Source: an uncultured Lutibacter sp.
GTDB lineage: Bacteria > Bacteroidota > Bacteroidia > Flavobacteriales > Flavobacteriaceae
Direction: 5' to 3'
Length of the DNA stretch: 64,000 nt
NCBI RefSeq assembly: GCF_947493565.1
Contig: NZ_CANLRG010000006.1
Coordinates: 1-64,000 of the forward strand
This document shows, one piece after another, positions 50,176 to 58,515 of this stretch. Position numbers and translations under genes: made by a program. The notes under the pieces are model-generated. The model was not told the DNA's origin. It worked only from the letters and a program-made list of their open reading frames with translations, and made no database searches. Every line of letters starts with the position of its first letter. Position 1 is the first letter of the stretch.

Positions 50176-50566
50176 TGGAGACGCCGGGAATCGAACCCGG
50201 GTCCAAACAAGCAACCAAAGTACTTTCTACATGCTTAGTTTTCTTTTAATTTTAGACTTAAAGCTAATCGAAAACAATTTACTTTAAGCTTAGTTTCTTA
50301 AATTTCAAAATGCTAGCGAAACAATAGCAAATCTATGTTAACTTTTACGATGTCTCTTAGCTGACCGCCGCTAACCAAGGCTTTCAAGAGACATTTAGCT
50401 TGCACACCTTGTGTGCCGAGGCTTATCCTACTATAATTCAGATTAAGCAGCTAAAGCGTAGTTATCTTCGCCGTTTAAAGTGTTGAAATTGAGATTTACG
50501 AGTGCTATTTCATTACTCGGCATGCTTATAGTTTAATTGACCTTGCAGTCAAAACCAGTCGTCCCC
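50176..50566 (-). ncRNA. ssrA: tmRNA (SsrA), tag GEDNYALAA
   Basis: The minus strand begins GGGGACGACTGGTTTTGACT and ends with the T arm GGGTTCGATTCCCGG and acceptor strand CGTCTCC plus A at 50176. CCA is not encoded. The tag frame lies at 50472-50443: GGC GAA GAT AAC TAC GCT TTA GCT GCT then TAA, giving GEDNYALAA, close to the GExNYALAA tags of other Bacteroidota. tmRNA rescues stalled ribosomes and marks the protein for proteolysis. Confidence 0.96.
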
Positions 50567-50687
50567 AATACTTCAAAGAACAAATTCTTCTTAAAGGAGG
50601 CAAATGTATAAAATTTATATCAAAGTTATTATTTGTTAGTTCCTTTAATTCATAATATATTAGAGCAAAATTTATACCGTTTTATAG

Positions 50688-51890
50688 ATGACAATTGGAA
50701 TTATAAAAGAACGAAAAAATCCACCAGATAGAAGAGTGGTATTATCTCCAATAGAATGTAGAAAAATTTTAAAAAAGTATCCACAATTAAAAGTTAAAGT
50801 TGAAAGTTCTGATGATCGATTTTTTACAGATCAAGATTATATCAACCATGGTATAGAAATTGTAAAAAATGTCTCAGATTGTGATGTTTTACTTGGAGTT
50901 AAAGAAGTTCCAATAGATCATTTAATTCCTAACAAAAAGTATTTTTTCTTTTCTCATACTATAAAAAAACAAAAGTATAACAGAAAATTATTACAAGCTA
51001 TATTGACTAAAAATATAGAGCTTTACGACCATGAGGTAATAACCAATGAAAAGGGACAACGATTGGTTGCTTTTGGAAGGTATGCTGGTATTGTAGGTGC
51101 TTACAACGGATTTAGAGCTTATGGTTTAAAAAATGATTTATATAAACTTCCTAAGGCTGAAGAGCTTCACGATCAATTAATGCTCATTCACGAATTACAA
51201 AAGTTGAAGCTTCCTAATATAAAGGTAGTGTTAACTGGAAAAGGAAGGGTTGGAAATGGAGCTAAAGAGATGCTTAAAGGGATGAGAATGAAAGAAGTCA
51301 CGGTTAACCAGTTTTTGACTAAAGAATTTTCTGAGCCTGTATATGTTCAAATAGATGTATTAGATTATAATAAGAGGAAAGATGGGCAACAAAAAAATCA
51401 GCAAGATTTTTTTAACAATCCATCAGAATATGAAAGTAATTTTATGCGATTTGCGAAAGTGGCAGATGTATATATAGCAGGTCATTTTTATGGAGCTGGA
51501 GCACCGTATATTTTTACAAGACAAGATGCAAAATCTACTGAATTTCATATCAAAGTAATTGCAGATATTAGCTGCGATGTGGATGGACCAGTAGCTTCAA
51601 CAATAAGATCATCAACTATTGCAAACCCAATCTACGGATATCACCCATTAACAGAAAAAGAAGTTGATTATAGAGATGAACAAGCCATTGCAGTTATGGC
51701 TGTTGATAATTTACCTTGTGAATTGCCAAAAGATGCTTCAGAAGGATTTGGAGAAAGTTTTGCTAAAAATGTAATTCCAGCTTTTTTTAATAATGATCAA
51801 CAAGGTGTTTTGGAAAGAGCCAGAATGACTAAAAGTGGAAGGCTAACTAATAGGTTTAAGTATTTACAAGATTACGTTGATGGTAACTAG
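50688..51890 (+). CDS. NAD(P)-dependent saccharopine/alanine-dehydrogenase-like protein
   Basis: A 400-residue protein with an AlaDh/PNT N-terminal domain (IGIIKERKNPPDRRVVLSP, then LGVKEVP and KKYFFFSHTIKKQ) and a Rossmann part with VVLTGKGRVGNGAKEML near residue 180. GHFYGAGAPYIFTR and VIADISCDVDGPVASTI resemble lysine-forming saccharopine dehydrogenase. Bacterial versions are annotated as saccharopine or alanine dehydrogenase; the true substrate is not established. No signal peptide. Its last codons overlap the start of the DUF3820 gene by 14 bases, so they are probably translated together. Confidence 0.8.
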   Translation: MTIGIIKERKNPPDRRVVLSPIECRKILKKYPQLKVKVESSDDRFFTDQDYINHGIEIVKNVSDCDVLLGVKEVPIDHLIPNKKYFFFSHTIKKQKYNRKLLQAILTKNIELYDHEVITNEKGQRLVAFGRYAGIVGAYNGFRAYGLKNDLYKLPKAEELHDQLMLIHELQKLKLPNIKVVLTGKGRVGNGAKEMLKGMRMKEVTVNQFLTKEFSEPVYVQIDVLDYNKRKDGQQKNQQDFFNNPSEYESNFMRFAKVADVYIAGHFYGAGAPYIFTRQDAKSTEFHIKVIADISCDVDGPVASTIRSSTIANPIYGYHPLTEKEVDYRDEQAIAVMAVDNLPCELPKDASEGFGESFAKNVIPAFFNNDQQGVLERARMTKSGRLTNRFKYLQDYVDGN

Positions 51891-52098
51891 CCCTCAAAAT
51901 GAAATAGTGAAGTTGGCTAATACCAAAATGCCTTACGGAAAGTATAAAGGTTATTATTTAATTGATTTACCTGAGCATTATATTGTTTGGTATAATAATA
52001 AAGGCTTTCCTAAAGGTAAATTTGGAAATTTACTTAGATTGGTTTATGAAATTAAACTTAATGGTTTAGAGGATATGATTCGTAAATTAAAAATATAA
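51877..52098 (+). CDS. DUF3820 family small protein
   Basis: A 73-residue protein. The core TKMPYGKYKGYYLIDLPEHYIVWYNNKGFPKGKFG with GNLLRLVYEIKLNGLE is the DUF3820 signature (once described as a putative quorum-sensing-regulated virulence factor domain). The exact start is uncertain: MMVTSPQ or MVTSPQ, both inside the end of the dehydrogenase gene. Function unknown. A strong terminator follows 7 bp after the stop. Confidence 0.85.
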   Translation: MMVTSPQNEIVKLANTKMPYGKYKGYYLIDLPEHYIVWYNNKGFPKGKFGNLLRLVYEIKLNGLEDMIRKLKI

Positions 52099-52105
52099 AA
52101 TAAAT

Positions 52106-52137
52106 AAAAAAGCCTGTTTAATTAAACAGGCTTTTTT
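52106..52137. terminator. Bidirectional terminator between DUF3820 and creD
   Basis: AAAAAAGCCTGTTTAA followed directly by its reverse complement TTAAACAGGCTTTTTT: a perfect 32-bp palindrome with A-run and T-run flanks, 2 bp from the convergent creD stop. Confidence 0.9.
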
Positions 52138-52138
52138 A

Positions 52139-53509
52139 TTAGTAACTCCACTCAATTTTTCTTGAAGCATACATTATAGCTGATAAGATTGCAAATAAAC
52201 CTAAACTACCAACTAAAAGTGCATAGCTTTCTAATTGAATGATTACAAAAATAAAAGAATAAAGTGCAACCAGTGAAACTCCAATAAATAATGGAAATTT
52301 AAAAGTTTTTAATATAGATTTTGAGTATAATGTAATTAAAACAATTACAGAAAAACTTGCTATTAAATAAGCATTAAAAAAATTACTATGTTCTGAAATA
52401 GAAATTAATAAAGTATAAAACATGGTAAGTGCCAATCCAATCATTAAATATTGAAATGGATGGATATTGATTTTACTAATACTTTGAATTAAAAAGAAAA
52501 TTAAAAAAGTAAGAGCTATAACTAAAAAACCATATTTAGCGGAGCGTTCACTTTTTTGATATTCATCAATAGGAATTTTAAAATTTACTCCAAAAGCAAA
52601 TTCATTCAAATTAGGTAAATATTTTACATACTCTTGAGAAAAGGGACGATTAATGTGTAATATTTTCCATTTAGCATCAAACCCATCTTCGGTTATTTTA
52701 TCTGAATTGAAGGGTAAAAACTCTCCAATAAAATTTGCAGTTTTCCAATTAGATTTAATATTTAAGTTGGTCTGTTTTCCTATAGGAATAATATTAAACT
52801 GTTGACTTCCACTAATGGTTAGTTCAATTGAAAAATTTTGTTTATTATTTAAAGTTATATCCTCTTTTTGTAAATATGAAGTTTCTAATTTATGTAGCGT
52901 TTTGTTATTATTAATAAGATTGTTTTTAATTTGTTCTTCATATTTTGGTACAAAAGCATAAGAATTTGAGTTTAAAGAAATTTCAACGTGATTGTTAATT
53001 CCTTTTAAATTTGATGTTTTTATAATAATTGTTGATTTTTCCCATAAAACATCTTTATCTTCAACTTCTAAGTTGGTAAAATTAGGTTTAGTAAAAAATC
53101 CTGAAATATTCATATCACTTTTATATACTGAAGTTTTATAAATTCCTCTTTTTTTAATTTCTGGATTTATTTCACTTTTAATAGCTAATTCTTCTGGGAA
53201 AAAATATGCATAGTTGGTATGTGAAATAGTTTCTTTTGTAACTTTTTGAGTTTCACTATTAGTTAATAATTTTTCAGTATAAGTTTTGTAAGGTACTTTT
53301 AAAATAGGGCCATAGAGCAACACTTCATTTCCCCATTTTTGATTTATTTCATTTACAACAGATTTTTGTCTTTCAGACCTTTCTCGTATTAAACTTTCTA
53401 TATAAGTAAGAGGTATAAGTAATATTATAATTAAAAAGCCAATCATTAACATTCTTGCTGTTATCGATGTTTTTAACCAATTTCCAAATTTATTTTGTTG
53501 TTTATCCAT
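52139..53509 (-). CDS. creD: Inner-membrane protein CreD
   Basis: A 456-residue protein with an N-terminal membrane helix (MLMIGFLIIILLIPLTYI), the family block SLIRERSERQKSVVNEINQKWG, a large periplasmic domain (residues ~50-325) and about six C-terminal helices starting at YGFLVIALTFLIFF, with HPFQYLMIGLALTMFYTLLISISEH. CreD is a CreBC-regulon membrane protein linked to envelope integrity; its biochemical role is unknown. Here no creBC is adjacent; a winged-helix regulator and membrane protein are encoded upstream. A 19-bp palindrome lies 20 bp ahead of the start. Confidence 0.93.
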   Translation of the reverse strand: MDKQQNKFGNWLKTSITARMLMIGFLIIILLIPLTYIESLIRERSERQKSVVNEINQKWGNEVLLYGPILKVPYKTYTEKLLTNSETQKVTKETISHTNYAYFFPEELAIKSEINPEIKKRGIYKTSVYKSDMNISGFFTKPNFTNLEVEDKDVLWEKSTIIIKTSNLKGINNHVEISLNSNSYAFVPKYEEQIKNNLINNNKTLHKLETSYLQKEDITLNNKQNFSIELTISGSQQFNIIPIGKQTNLNIKSNWKTANFIGEFLPFNSDKITEDGFDAKWKILHINRPFSQEYVKYLPNLNEFAFGVNFKIPIDEYQKSERSAKYGFLVIALTFLIFFLIQSISKINIHPFQYLMIGLALTMFYTLLISISEHSNFFNAYLIASFSVIVLITLYSKSILKTFKFPLFIGVSLVALYSFIFVIIQLESYALLVGSLGLFAILSAIMYASRKIEWSY

Positions 53510-53528
53510 GAGTATAAGTAATTAAAAG

Positions 53529-53547
53529 TACTTTGAAATACAAAGTA
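53529..53547. promoter_or_regulatory. Palindromic operator TACTTTG-N5-CAAAGTA ahead of creD
   Basis: TACTTTGAAATACAAAGTA has perfect 7-bp arms and a 5-bp spacer. The same arms and spacing occur at 54492-54510 ahead of the other unit of this group. The arms contain a TACTTTG segment that resembles the -7 box, so binding would overlap the promoter. Confidence 0.75.
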
Positions 53548-53562
53548 TAATTATAAAAAAAA

Positions 53563-53859
53563 TTAAGTATTATTTATTAAATTTTCTAAGGCTTCTATAT
53601 GTTTTTTAAATGCAATTTTACCTTCACTACTACAACGATATCTAGTATTTGGTTTTTTACCAATAAATTGTTTATTAACTTTAATGTAATTCATTTTCTC
53701 AAGAGCTTTAATGTGGCTAGCTAAGTTACCATCTGTAACTCCTAAAAGCTCTTTTAATGAGTTAAAATCTATGGACTCATTAACAAATAGAGCCGACATT
53801 ATTCCTAACCTAATTCTATGGTCAAAAACTTTATTTATATTTTTTAGAATGTTCTTCAA
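53563..53859 (-). CDS. Winged-helix transcriptional regulator (HTH_34-like)
   Basis: A 98-residue DNA-binding protein: FDHRIRLGIMSALFVNESIDFNSLKELLGVTDGNLASHIKALEKMNYI is the helix-turn-helix and KVNKQFIGKKPNTRYRCSSEGKIAF the wing. This ArsR/MarR-like single-domain type is common beside creD in flavobacteria. It lacks an obvious metal or ligand domain. Its ATG is 3 bp from the stop of the upstream membrane protein, and creD follows 53 bp later. It is the natural candidate to bind the palindromes in this group. Confidence 0.88.
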   Translation of the reverse strand: MKNILKNINKVFDHRIRLGIMSALFVNESIDFNSLKELLGVTDGNLASHIKALEKMNYIKVNKQFIGKKPNTRYRCSSEGKIAFKKHIEALENLINNT

Positions 53860-53862
53860 AAG

Positions 53863-54483
53863 TTACCTTCTATCGTATTTATTATACATTAATGCTCCAT
53901 AAATAATATGTAATAAACCAAAACCAATAGCCCAAAAATAGATTCCATAGCCTATATATTGAGTGGCAATTAACCCTAATACAATATTTATAACTCCTAA
54001 ATATCTAATATCACTTAAGGTATATTTACTTGCAATGAAACAAGCTAAACCATAAAAAATTAAAGTAGTAGGAGCAATTAATCCAATGAAATTGTTTTGG
54101 TAAAGCACCATACAAAAAAAACCTCCAGTAAAAAGCGGAATGCTAAAGTTTATTAAAAGTCTTTTACTAGTACTATCCCATAGTTTTTCTCCACTTTTTT
54201 TTGCCTTTTTAGCAGAAAAAATTAATGTGGTTAAAATAGATAAAATTAACACAAGTAGTGCAATTCCCAATAACATATATTCTAAATATGAAATAGGAAT
54301 TAATGAAACACTGCTGTACGAATTTTTGTAATTTCTTATCAAAAAAAGAGCTGTTATAGCTCCAATTAAAGCATAGATACCTGCCAAAATACCAGCAAGA
54401 CCACTTAATGATATAAACCGAGAAGATTTATTCATTATAGATTTTATTTCCGTTAATTCTTTTAAATAATCTTCTTGTTTCAT
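53863..54483 (-). CDS. Five- to six-helix membrane protein linked to creD
   Basis: About 206 residues from the ATG at 54483 (MKQEDYLKELTEIKSIMNKSS), chosen because the longer frame to 54567 runs through the palindrome and promoter. Paired hydrophobic helices include LSGLAGILAGIYALIGAITALFL, YLEYMLLGIALLVLILSILTTLIF and repeats toward the C-terminus; it ends YNKYDRR. No domain of known function recognised. First gene of the unit membrane protein-regulator-creD. Confidence 0.75.
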   Translation of the reverse strand: MKQEDYLKELTEIKSIMNKSSRFISLSGLAGILAGIYALIGAITALFLIRNYKNSYSSVSLIPISYLEYMLLGIALLVLILSILTTLIFSAKKAKKSGEKLWDSTSKRLLINFSIPLFTGGFFCMVLYQNNFIGLIAPTTLIFYGLACFIASKYTLSDIRYLGVINIVLGLIATQYIGYGIYFWAIGFGLLHIIYGALMYNKYDRR

Positions 54484-54491
54484 TCTAAAAG

Positions 54492-54510
54492 TACTTTGAA
54501 TTACAAAGTA
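54492..54510. promoter_or_regulatory. Palindromic operator TACTTTG-N5-CAAAGTA ahead of the membrane protein/regulator genes
   Basis: TACTTTGAATTACAAAGTA, the same perfect 7-bp arms and 5-bp spacer as at 53529-53547, beginning 9 bp upstream of the start codon on the minus strand. Suggests autoregulation by the winged-helix protein. Confidence 0.75.
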
Positions 54511-54665
54511 AAATAAAAAAAATGATTTTACCAAAAAAATAATTTTTGATAGTAAACTTTTCAACAATAAAATGTTATTAACTAATTGCTATAAAAGACG
54601 AATTAGTTTTAATTATTCAATAATTTTATTTGCAGAAAAATGAACCATATAAAATCAATTTGAAA

Positions 54666-57215
54666 ATGACAGAAGAATTAGTGTTTCCAAAAACATATAC
54701 TTATAATGAAGTGTTAAAGAGTTGTTTAGCTTACTTTAATAATGATGAGCTTGCTGCTACTACTTGGATGAATAAGTATGCAGTTAAAAACAAAAAAGGT
54801 GAATTTTTAGAATTTTCACCTACTGATATGCATAAAAGAATGGCGAAAGAATTTGCTCGAATTGAAAAAAAATATTTGGGTAATGAAAAAGGAAATGAAG
54901 GCCTTTCAGAATATGGAAAAACACGTGAATTTTTGTCAGAAGAAGCCATATTTAATTTATTTAAAGATTTTAAATACATCATTCCACAAGGAAGTGTTAT
55001 GTCTTCTTTAGGAAATGAAAACGTGATTGCTTCTTTATCAAATTGTGTGGTGGTGCCTTCTGTTTACGATTCTTATGGTGGAATATTTTATACAGATCAA
55101 CAATTAGCACAATTATTTAAAAGACGTTGTGGTGTTGGCGTTGATTTGTCCAATTTACGTCCAAATGGAGCTCAAGTTTCTAATTCTGCGGGTTCTACTA
55201 CAGGTGCCGTGTCATTTATGAATCGTTTTTCAAATACTACTCGCGAAGTTGCACAAAATGGAAGAAGAGGGGCGTTAATGCTAACAATGGATATTGCACA
55301 CCCAGATATTGAAGATTTTGTAACTGTAAAACAGGATTTAACAAAAATTACTGGAGCAAATATATCTATTCGATTGTCTGACGAATTTATGATGGCTGTT
55401 GTTAATGATGATGATTATACATTGCGTTGGCCAATTGATAGTAAAACGCCAACCTACACAAAAACAATTAAAGCCAAAGAATTATGGAATACCATTATTA
55501 AATGTGCTCATAATACTGCTGAACCAGGTTTAATTTTTTGGGATCGTCAGCACTATTACTCAACTTCTTCAATTTATCCTGGGTTTAAAAATAGTTCAAC
55601 AAATCCTTGTTCAGAAATAGCTATGCAAGGAGGTGATAGCTGTCGTTTAATTGCGGTAAACTTATATAGTTTTATAGATAATCCATTTACTGAAGAAGCG
55701 TCTTTTGATTTCGAAAAATTTTACAAAGTGGTGTATGAATCTCAACGCTTAATGGATGATTTAGTTGATTTAGAATTGGAAGCAGTTGATAAAATTTTCA
55801 ACAAAATAATGCACGACAAAGAGCCAGATGAAATTAAACAAGTTGAAATAGATACTTGGAAACTATTATATAAAACAGGAAAAAAAGGAAGAAGAACAGG
55901 TTTAGGATTTACTGCACTAGCAGATGCGATGGCTGCTTTAGGGAAAAAATTTGATACTGATGAAGCTATAGCTGTAGTTGATGAAATAATGAAAACTAAA
56001 TTAAAAGCAGAGTTTGATAGCAGTATTGATATGGCTATAACTCGTGGTAAATTTGAAGTTTTTAACCCTGCAATTGAAAAGTATTCTGAATTTGTACAAA
56101 TGATAGAAAAAGAGTTTCCAAGTTTGTATGATAGAATGATGAAATATGGTAGAAGAAATATCTCAATAAGTACTGTGGCTCCAACCGGAAGTTTAAGTAT
56201 GTTAGCGCAAACTTCTTCAGGAATTGAACCCGTATTTTTATTATCCTATAAAAGAAGAAGAAAAGTAAATCAAGAGGATGAGAATGCAAAAATTGCTTAT
56301 GTTGATGATACAGGAGATGCTTTTGAAGAATTTGATGTGTACCACCCTAAATTAAAAAAATGGATGGAAGTAACTGGTAAAACTAATATTAGTGAAAGTC
56401 CTTATAAAGGAGCAACCGCACCTGAGATTGATTGGAAAAAGCGTGTAGAAATGCAAGCTTTGGTGCAAAAGTATACTACGCACTCAATTAGCTCAACTAT
56501 TAATTTACCAACAGATGTTTCTGTTGAAAAAGTTGGTGATATTTATATTGAATCTTGGAGAAAAGGCTTAAAAGGAATTACAGTATATAGAGATGGATCT
56601 AGAAGCGGAATATTAGTTTCTAATGATGATAAGAAAGAAAAAAAGAATGAAGAATGTTATGCCGAAACTATTTTCCCAAAACGCCCTAAAAAAATTGAAG
56701 CTAAAGTAGTACGTTTTCAAAATGATTATGATAAATGGGTGGCTGTAGTTGGATTGATAAACAATAGACCTTATGAAGTGTTTACAGGAAAACTTGAAGA
56801 TGCCTTTTTGTTACCTACTTGGCTAGAACAAGGTTGGGTGATAAAAAATAAAGATGAAAATGGACGTTCTCGTTATGATTTCCAATTTTTAGATAAACAA
56901 GGGTACAAAGTTACTTTTGAAGGCTTGTCACGTACTTTTGACAAAGAATATTGGAATTATGCAAAATTAATTTCAGGAGTTTTACGTCATGGAATGCCAA
57001 TACCATATGTTGTAGATTTAATAAACAATTTAAATATGTACGATGATAATATCAATACTTGGAAAAATGGTATTGCGCGTACATTAAAACAATTTGTGGA
57101 AGATGGAACTCAGGCAGTTGATAAAAAATGTCCAGAATGTAATGATCCTGATGGATTAATTTATGAAGAAGGCTGTTTAAAATGTAAAAATTGTGGTCAC
57201 ACTAAGTGTGGGTAA
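54666..57215 (+). CDS. nrdJ: Adenosylcobalamin-dependent (class II) ribonucleoside-diphosphate reductase
   Basis: About 849 residues from the ATG at 54666 (MTEELVFPKTYTYNE). It reduces ribonucleotides to deoxyribonucleotides using a B12-generated radical. RNR blocks seen are SNCVVVPSVYDSYGG, FKRRCGVGVDLSNLRPNG, TNPCSEIAMQGGDSCRL with the radical Cys and Glu, GRRNISISTVAPTGSLSML and STINLPTDVSVEKV. The C-terminus carries a zinc-ribbon-like CPECNDPDGLIYEEGCLKCKNCGHTKCG end, typical of NrdJ. It does not need oxygen, so it would allow growth at low oxygen if B12 is available. Confidence 0.95.
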   Translation: MTEELVFPKTYTYNEVLKSCLAYFNNDELAATTWMNKYAVKNKKGEFLEFSPTDMHKRMAKEFARIEKKYLGNEKGNEGLSEYGKTREFLSEEAIFNLFKDFKYIIPQGSVMSSLGNENVIASLSNCVVVPSVYDSYGGIFYTDQQLAQLFKRRCGVGVDLSNLRPNGAQVSNSAGSTTGAVSFMNRFSNTTREVAQNGRRGALMLTMDIAHPDIEDFVTVKQDLTKITGANISIRLSDEFMMAVVNDDDYTLRWPIDSKTPTYTKTIKAKELWNTIIKCAHNTAEPGLIFWDRQHYYSTSSIYPGFKNSSTNPCSEIAMQGGDSCRLIAVNLYSFIDNPFTEEASFDFEKFYKVVYESQRLMDDLVDLELEAVDKIFNKIMHDKEPDEIKQVEIDTWKLLYKTGKKGRRTGLGFTALADAMAALGKKFDTDEAIAVVDEIMKTKLKAEFDSSIDMAITRGKFEVFNPAIEKYSEFVQMIEKEFPSLYDRMMKYGRRNISISTVAPTGSLSMLAQTSSGIEPVFLLSYKRRRKVNQEDENAKIAYVDDTGDAFEEFDVYHPKLKKWMEVTGKTNISESPYKGATAPEIDWKKRVEMQALVQKYTTHSISSTINLPTDVSVEKVGDIYIESWRKGLKGITVYRDGSRSGILVSNDDKKEKKNEECYAETIFPKRPKKIEAKVVRFQNDYDKWVAVVGLINNRPYEVFTGKLEDAFLLPTWLEQGWVIKNKDENGRSRYDFQFLDKQGYKVTFEGLSRTFDKEYWNYAKLISGVLRHGMPIPYVVDLINNLNMYDDNINTWKNGIARTLKQFVEDGTQAVDKKCPECNDPDGLIYEEGCLKCKNCGHTKCG

Positions 57216-57237
57216 TTTTTAAATAGAATTAAATGTT

Positions 57238-57275
57238 AAACACCAACAAATTTTATATATTGTTGGTGTTTTTTT
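57238..57275 (+). terminator. nrdJ terminator
   Basis: AAACACCAACA (57238-57248) pairs with TGTTGGTGTTT (57261-57271) and a T-run runs to within one base of the next start codon. Confidence 0.8.
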
Positions 57276-57653
57276 ATGAATCCAATAGAACAATATATAT
57301 TTAGTAAGAAAGAACCTTACCAGTCTATTATGCTGTATGTAAGAAGTGTTATTTTTAAAGTTCTACCTGAAGTAGAAGAAAAATTCAGTTATAAAATTCC
57401 TTTTTATAACATATATAATAAGCCAATGTTGTATTTAAACATTTTAAAAGGGACAAATTTTGTAGACATTGCTTTTGTACAAGGCATTGTTTTAGAAGAA
57501 AAATATCCAGAATTAAAAAATTATAACAAGCGTAAACAGGTAAGATCGCTTCAAGTTTCTTCCATAGAAGATTTTGATGAACTCATGTTTTCTCAATTAC
57601 TAAAAGACGCAGCTAGATATCTTGAAGCAAGCAAAAAAGCTTGGTTTATTTAA
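57276..57653 (+). CDS. DUF1801 family protein
   Basis: A 125-residue soluble protein of the YdhG/DUF1801 type: EPYQSIMLYVRSVIFKVLPEVEEKFSYKIPFYN, MLYLNILKGTNFVDIAFVQG and a C-terminal helix. Function unknown; some relatives bind iron-sulfur or metal chaperone partners but nothing here shows that. The start codon directly follows the T-run of the nrdJ terminator, so it is either leaderless or made by read-through. Its end overlaps kdsA (convergent) by 8 bp. Confidence 0.82.
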   Translation: MNPIEQYIFSKKEPYQSIMLYVRSVIFKVLPEVEEKFSYKIPFYNIYNKPMLYLNILKGTNFVDIAFVQGIVLEEKYPELKNYNKRKQVRSLQVSSIEDFDELMFSQLLKDAARYLEASKKAWFI

Positions 57654-58467
57654 AGCCATTAATGGTTTTTTTAATGGCTGTTAAATTTGTTAGAAGAGAT
57701 TCCAAATATTTCAAATCTAACATATTTGCCCCATCACTTTTTGCATTTTTAGGATCAAAATGTGTCTCTAAAAATAAACCATCTACACCAACAGCAATAC
57801 CAGCTCTAGCAATAGTTTCAATCATATCAGGTCTACCACCAGTAACTCCTGTACTTTGATTTGGTTGTTGTAGCGAATGTGTAACATCTAAAATGGTTGG
57901 GGCGTATTGTTGCATTTCAGGAATTCCTCTAAAATCAACAATCATATCTTGATACCCAAACATAGTACCTCTATCTGTAATCCATGCTTTTTCATTTCCA
58001 CTATCTTTAACTTTTTGAACTGCATGTTTCATGGCAGAAGGGCTCATAAATTGTCCTTTTTTTAAATTAACCACTTTGTTAGTTTTTGCAGCAGCTACAA
58101 CTAAATCAGTTTGACGAACCAAAAATGCAGGGATTTGTAATACATCAACATATTCTGCAGCTTTTGCTGCATCGGAAACTTCATGAATATCAGTAACTGT
58201 TGGAACATTAAAGGTTTTAGATACTTTTTGTAAAATTTTCAATGCTTTTTCATCTCCAATTCCCGTAAAACTATCAATTCTACTTCTATTTGCTTTTTTA
58301 AAACTTCCTTTAAAAATTAAGGGAATTTCTAATTTATCCGTAATTTTTAAAATATGTTCAGCAATACGTAAAGCCATTTCTTCACTTTCAATGGCACATG
58401 GTCCAGCTAATAAAAAGAAATTATTACTGTTGATATGTTTGATGTTTGGAATTAGATTTAAATTCAT
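57646..58467 (-). CDS. kdsA: 3-deoxy-8-phosphooctulonate synthase (KDO8P synthase)
   Basis: A 273-residue (beta/alpha)8 enzyme that condenses PEP with arabinose-5-P, first step of KDO for lipopolysaccharide core. Family blocks: FFLLAGPCAIES, FKGSFKKANRSRIDSF, VPTVTDIHE, LQIPAFLVRQTDL and LDVTHSLQQPN. Cys24 in AGPCAIES corresponds to the metal-binding cysteine of the metal-dependent class (Asn in the E. coli enzyme), so this one is predicted to require a divalent metal. A TATCTTTG promoter box lies at 58491-58484. Confidence 0.96.
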   Translation of the reverse strand: MNLNLIPNIKHINSNNFFLLAGPCAIESEEMALRIAEHILKITDKLEIPLIFKGSFKKANRSRIDSFTGIGDEKALKILQKVSKTFNVPTVTDIHEVSDAAKAAEYVDVLQIPAFLVRQTDLVVAAAKTNKVVNLKKGQFMSPSAMKHAVQKVKDSGNEKAWITDRGTMFGYQDMIVDFRGIPEMQQYAPTILDVTHSLQQPNQSTGVTGGRPDMIETIARAGIAVGVDGLFLETHFDPKNAKSDGANMLDLKYLESLLTNLTAIKKTINGFK

Positions 58468-58483
58468 AATGGTAAATTTTTTG

Positions 58484-58491
58484 CAAAGATA
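58484..58491 (-). promoter_or_regulatory. kdsA promoter -7 box
   Basis: Minus-strand TATCTTTG fits TAnnTTTG, 17 bp ahead of the kdsA start and inside the 48-bp gap after the alpha-2-macroglobulin gene. No clear -33 TTG. Confidence 0.5.
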
Positions 58492-58515
58492 CTTTTTAAT
58501 CTGTAATCGTTATTC

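Noticed and set aside
53529-54510. The TACTTTG palindromes as ends of a mobile element
   Set aside because: They are too short, lie at two promoters and enclose intact genes without a transposase.
57658-57685. GCCATTAA / TTAATGGC hairpin as a terminator
   Set aside because: It lies within the conserved C-terminal codons of kdsA and lacks a U-tail in a suitable place, so it is probably coincidental.
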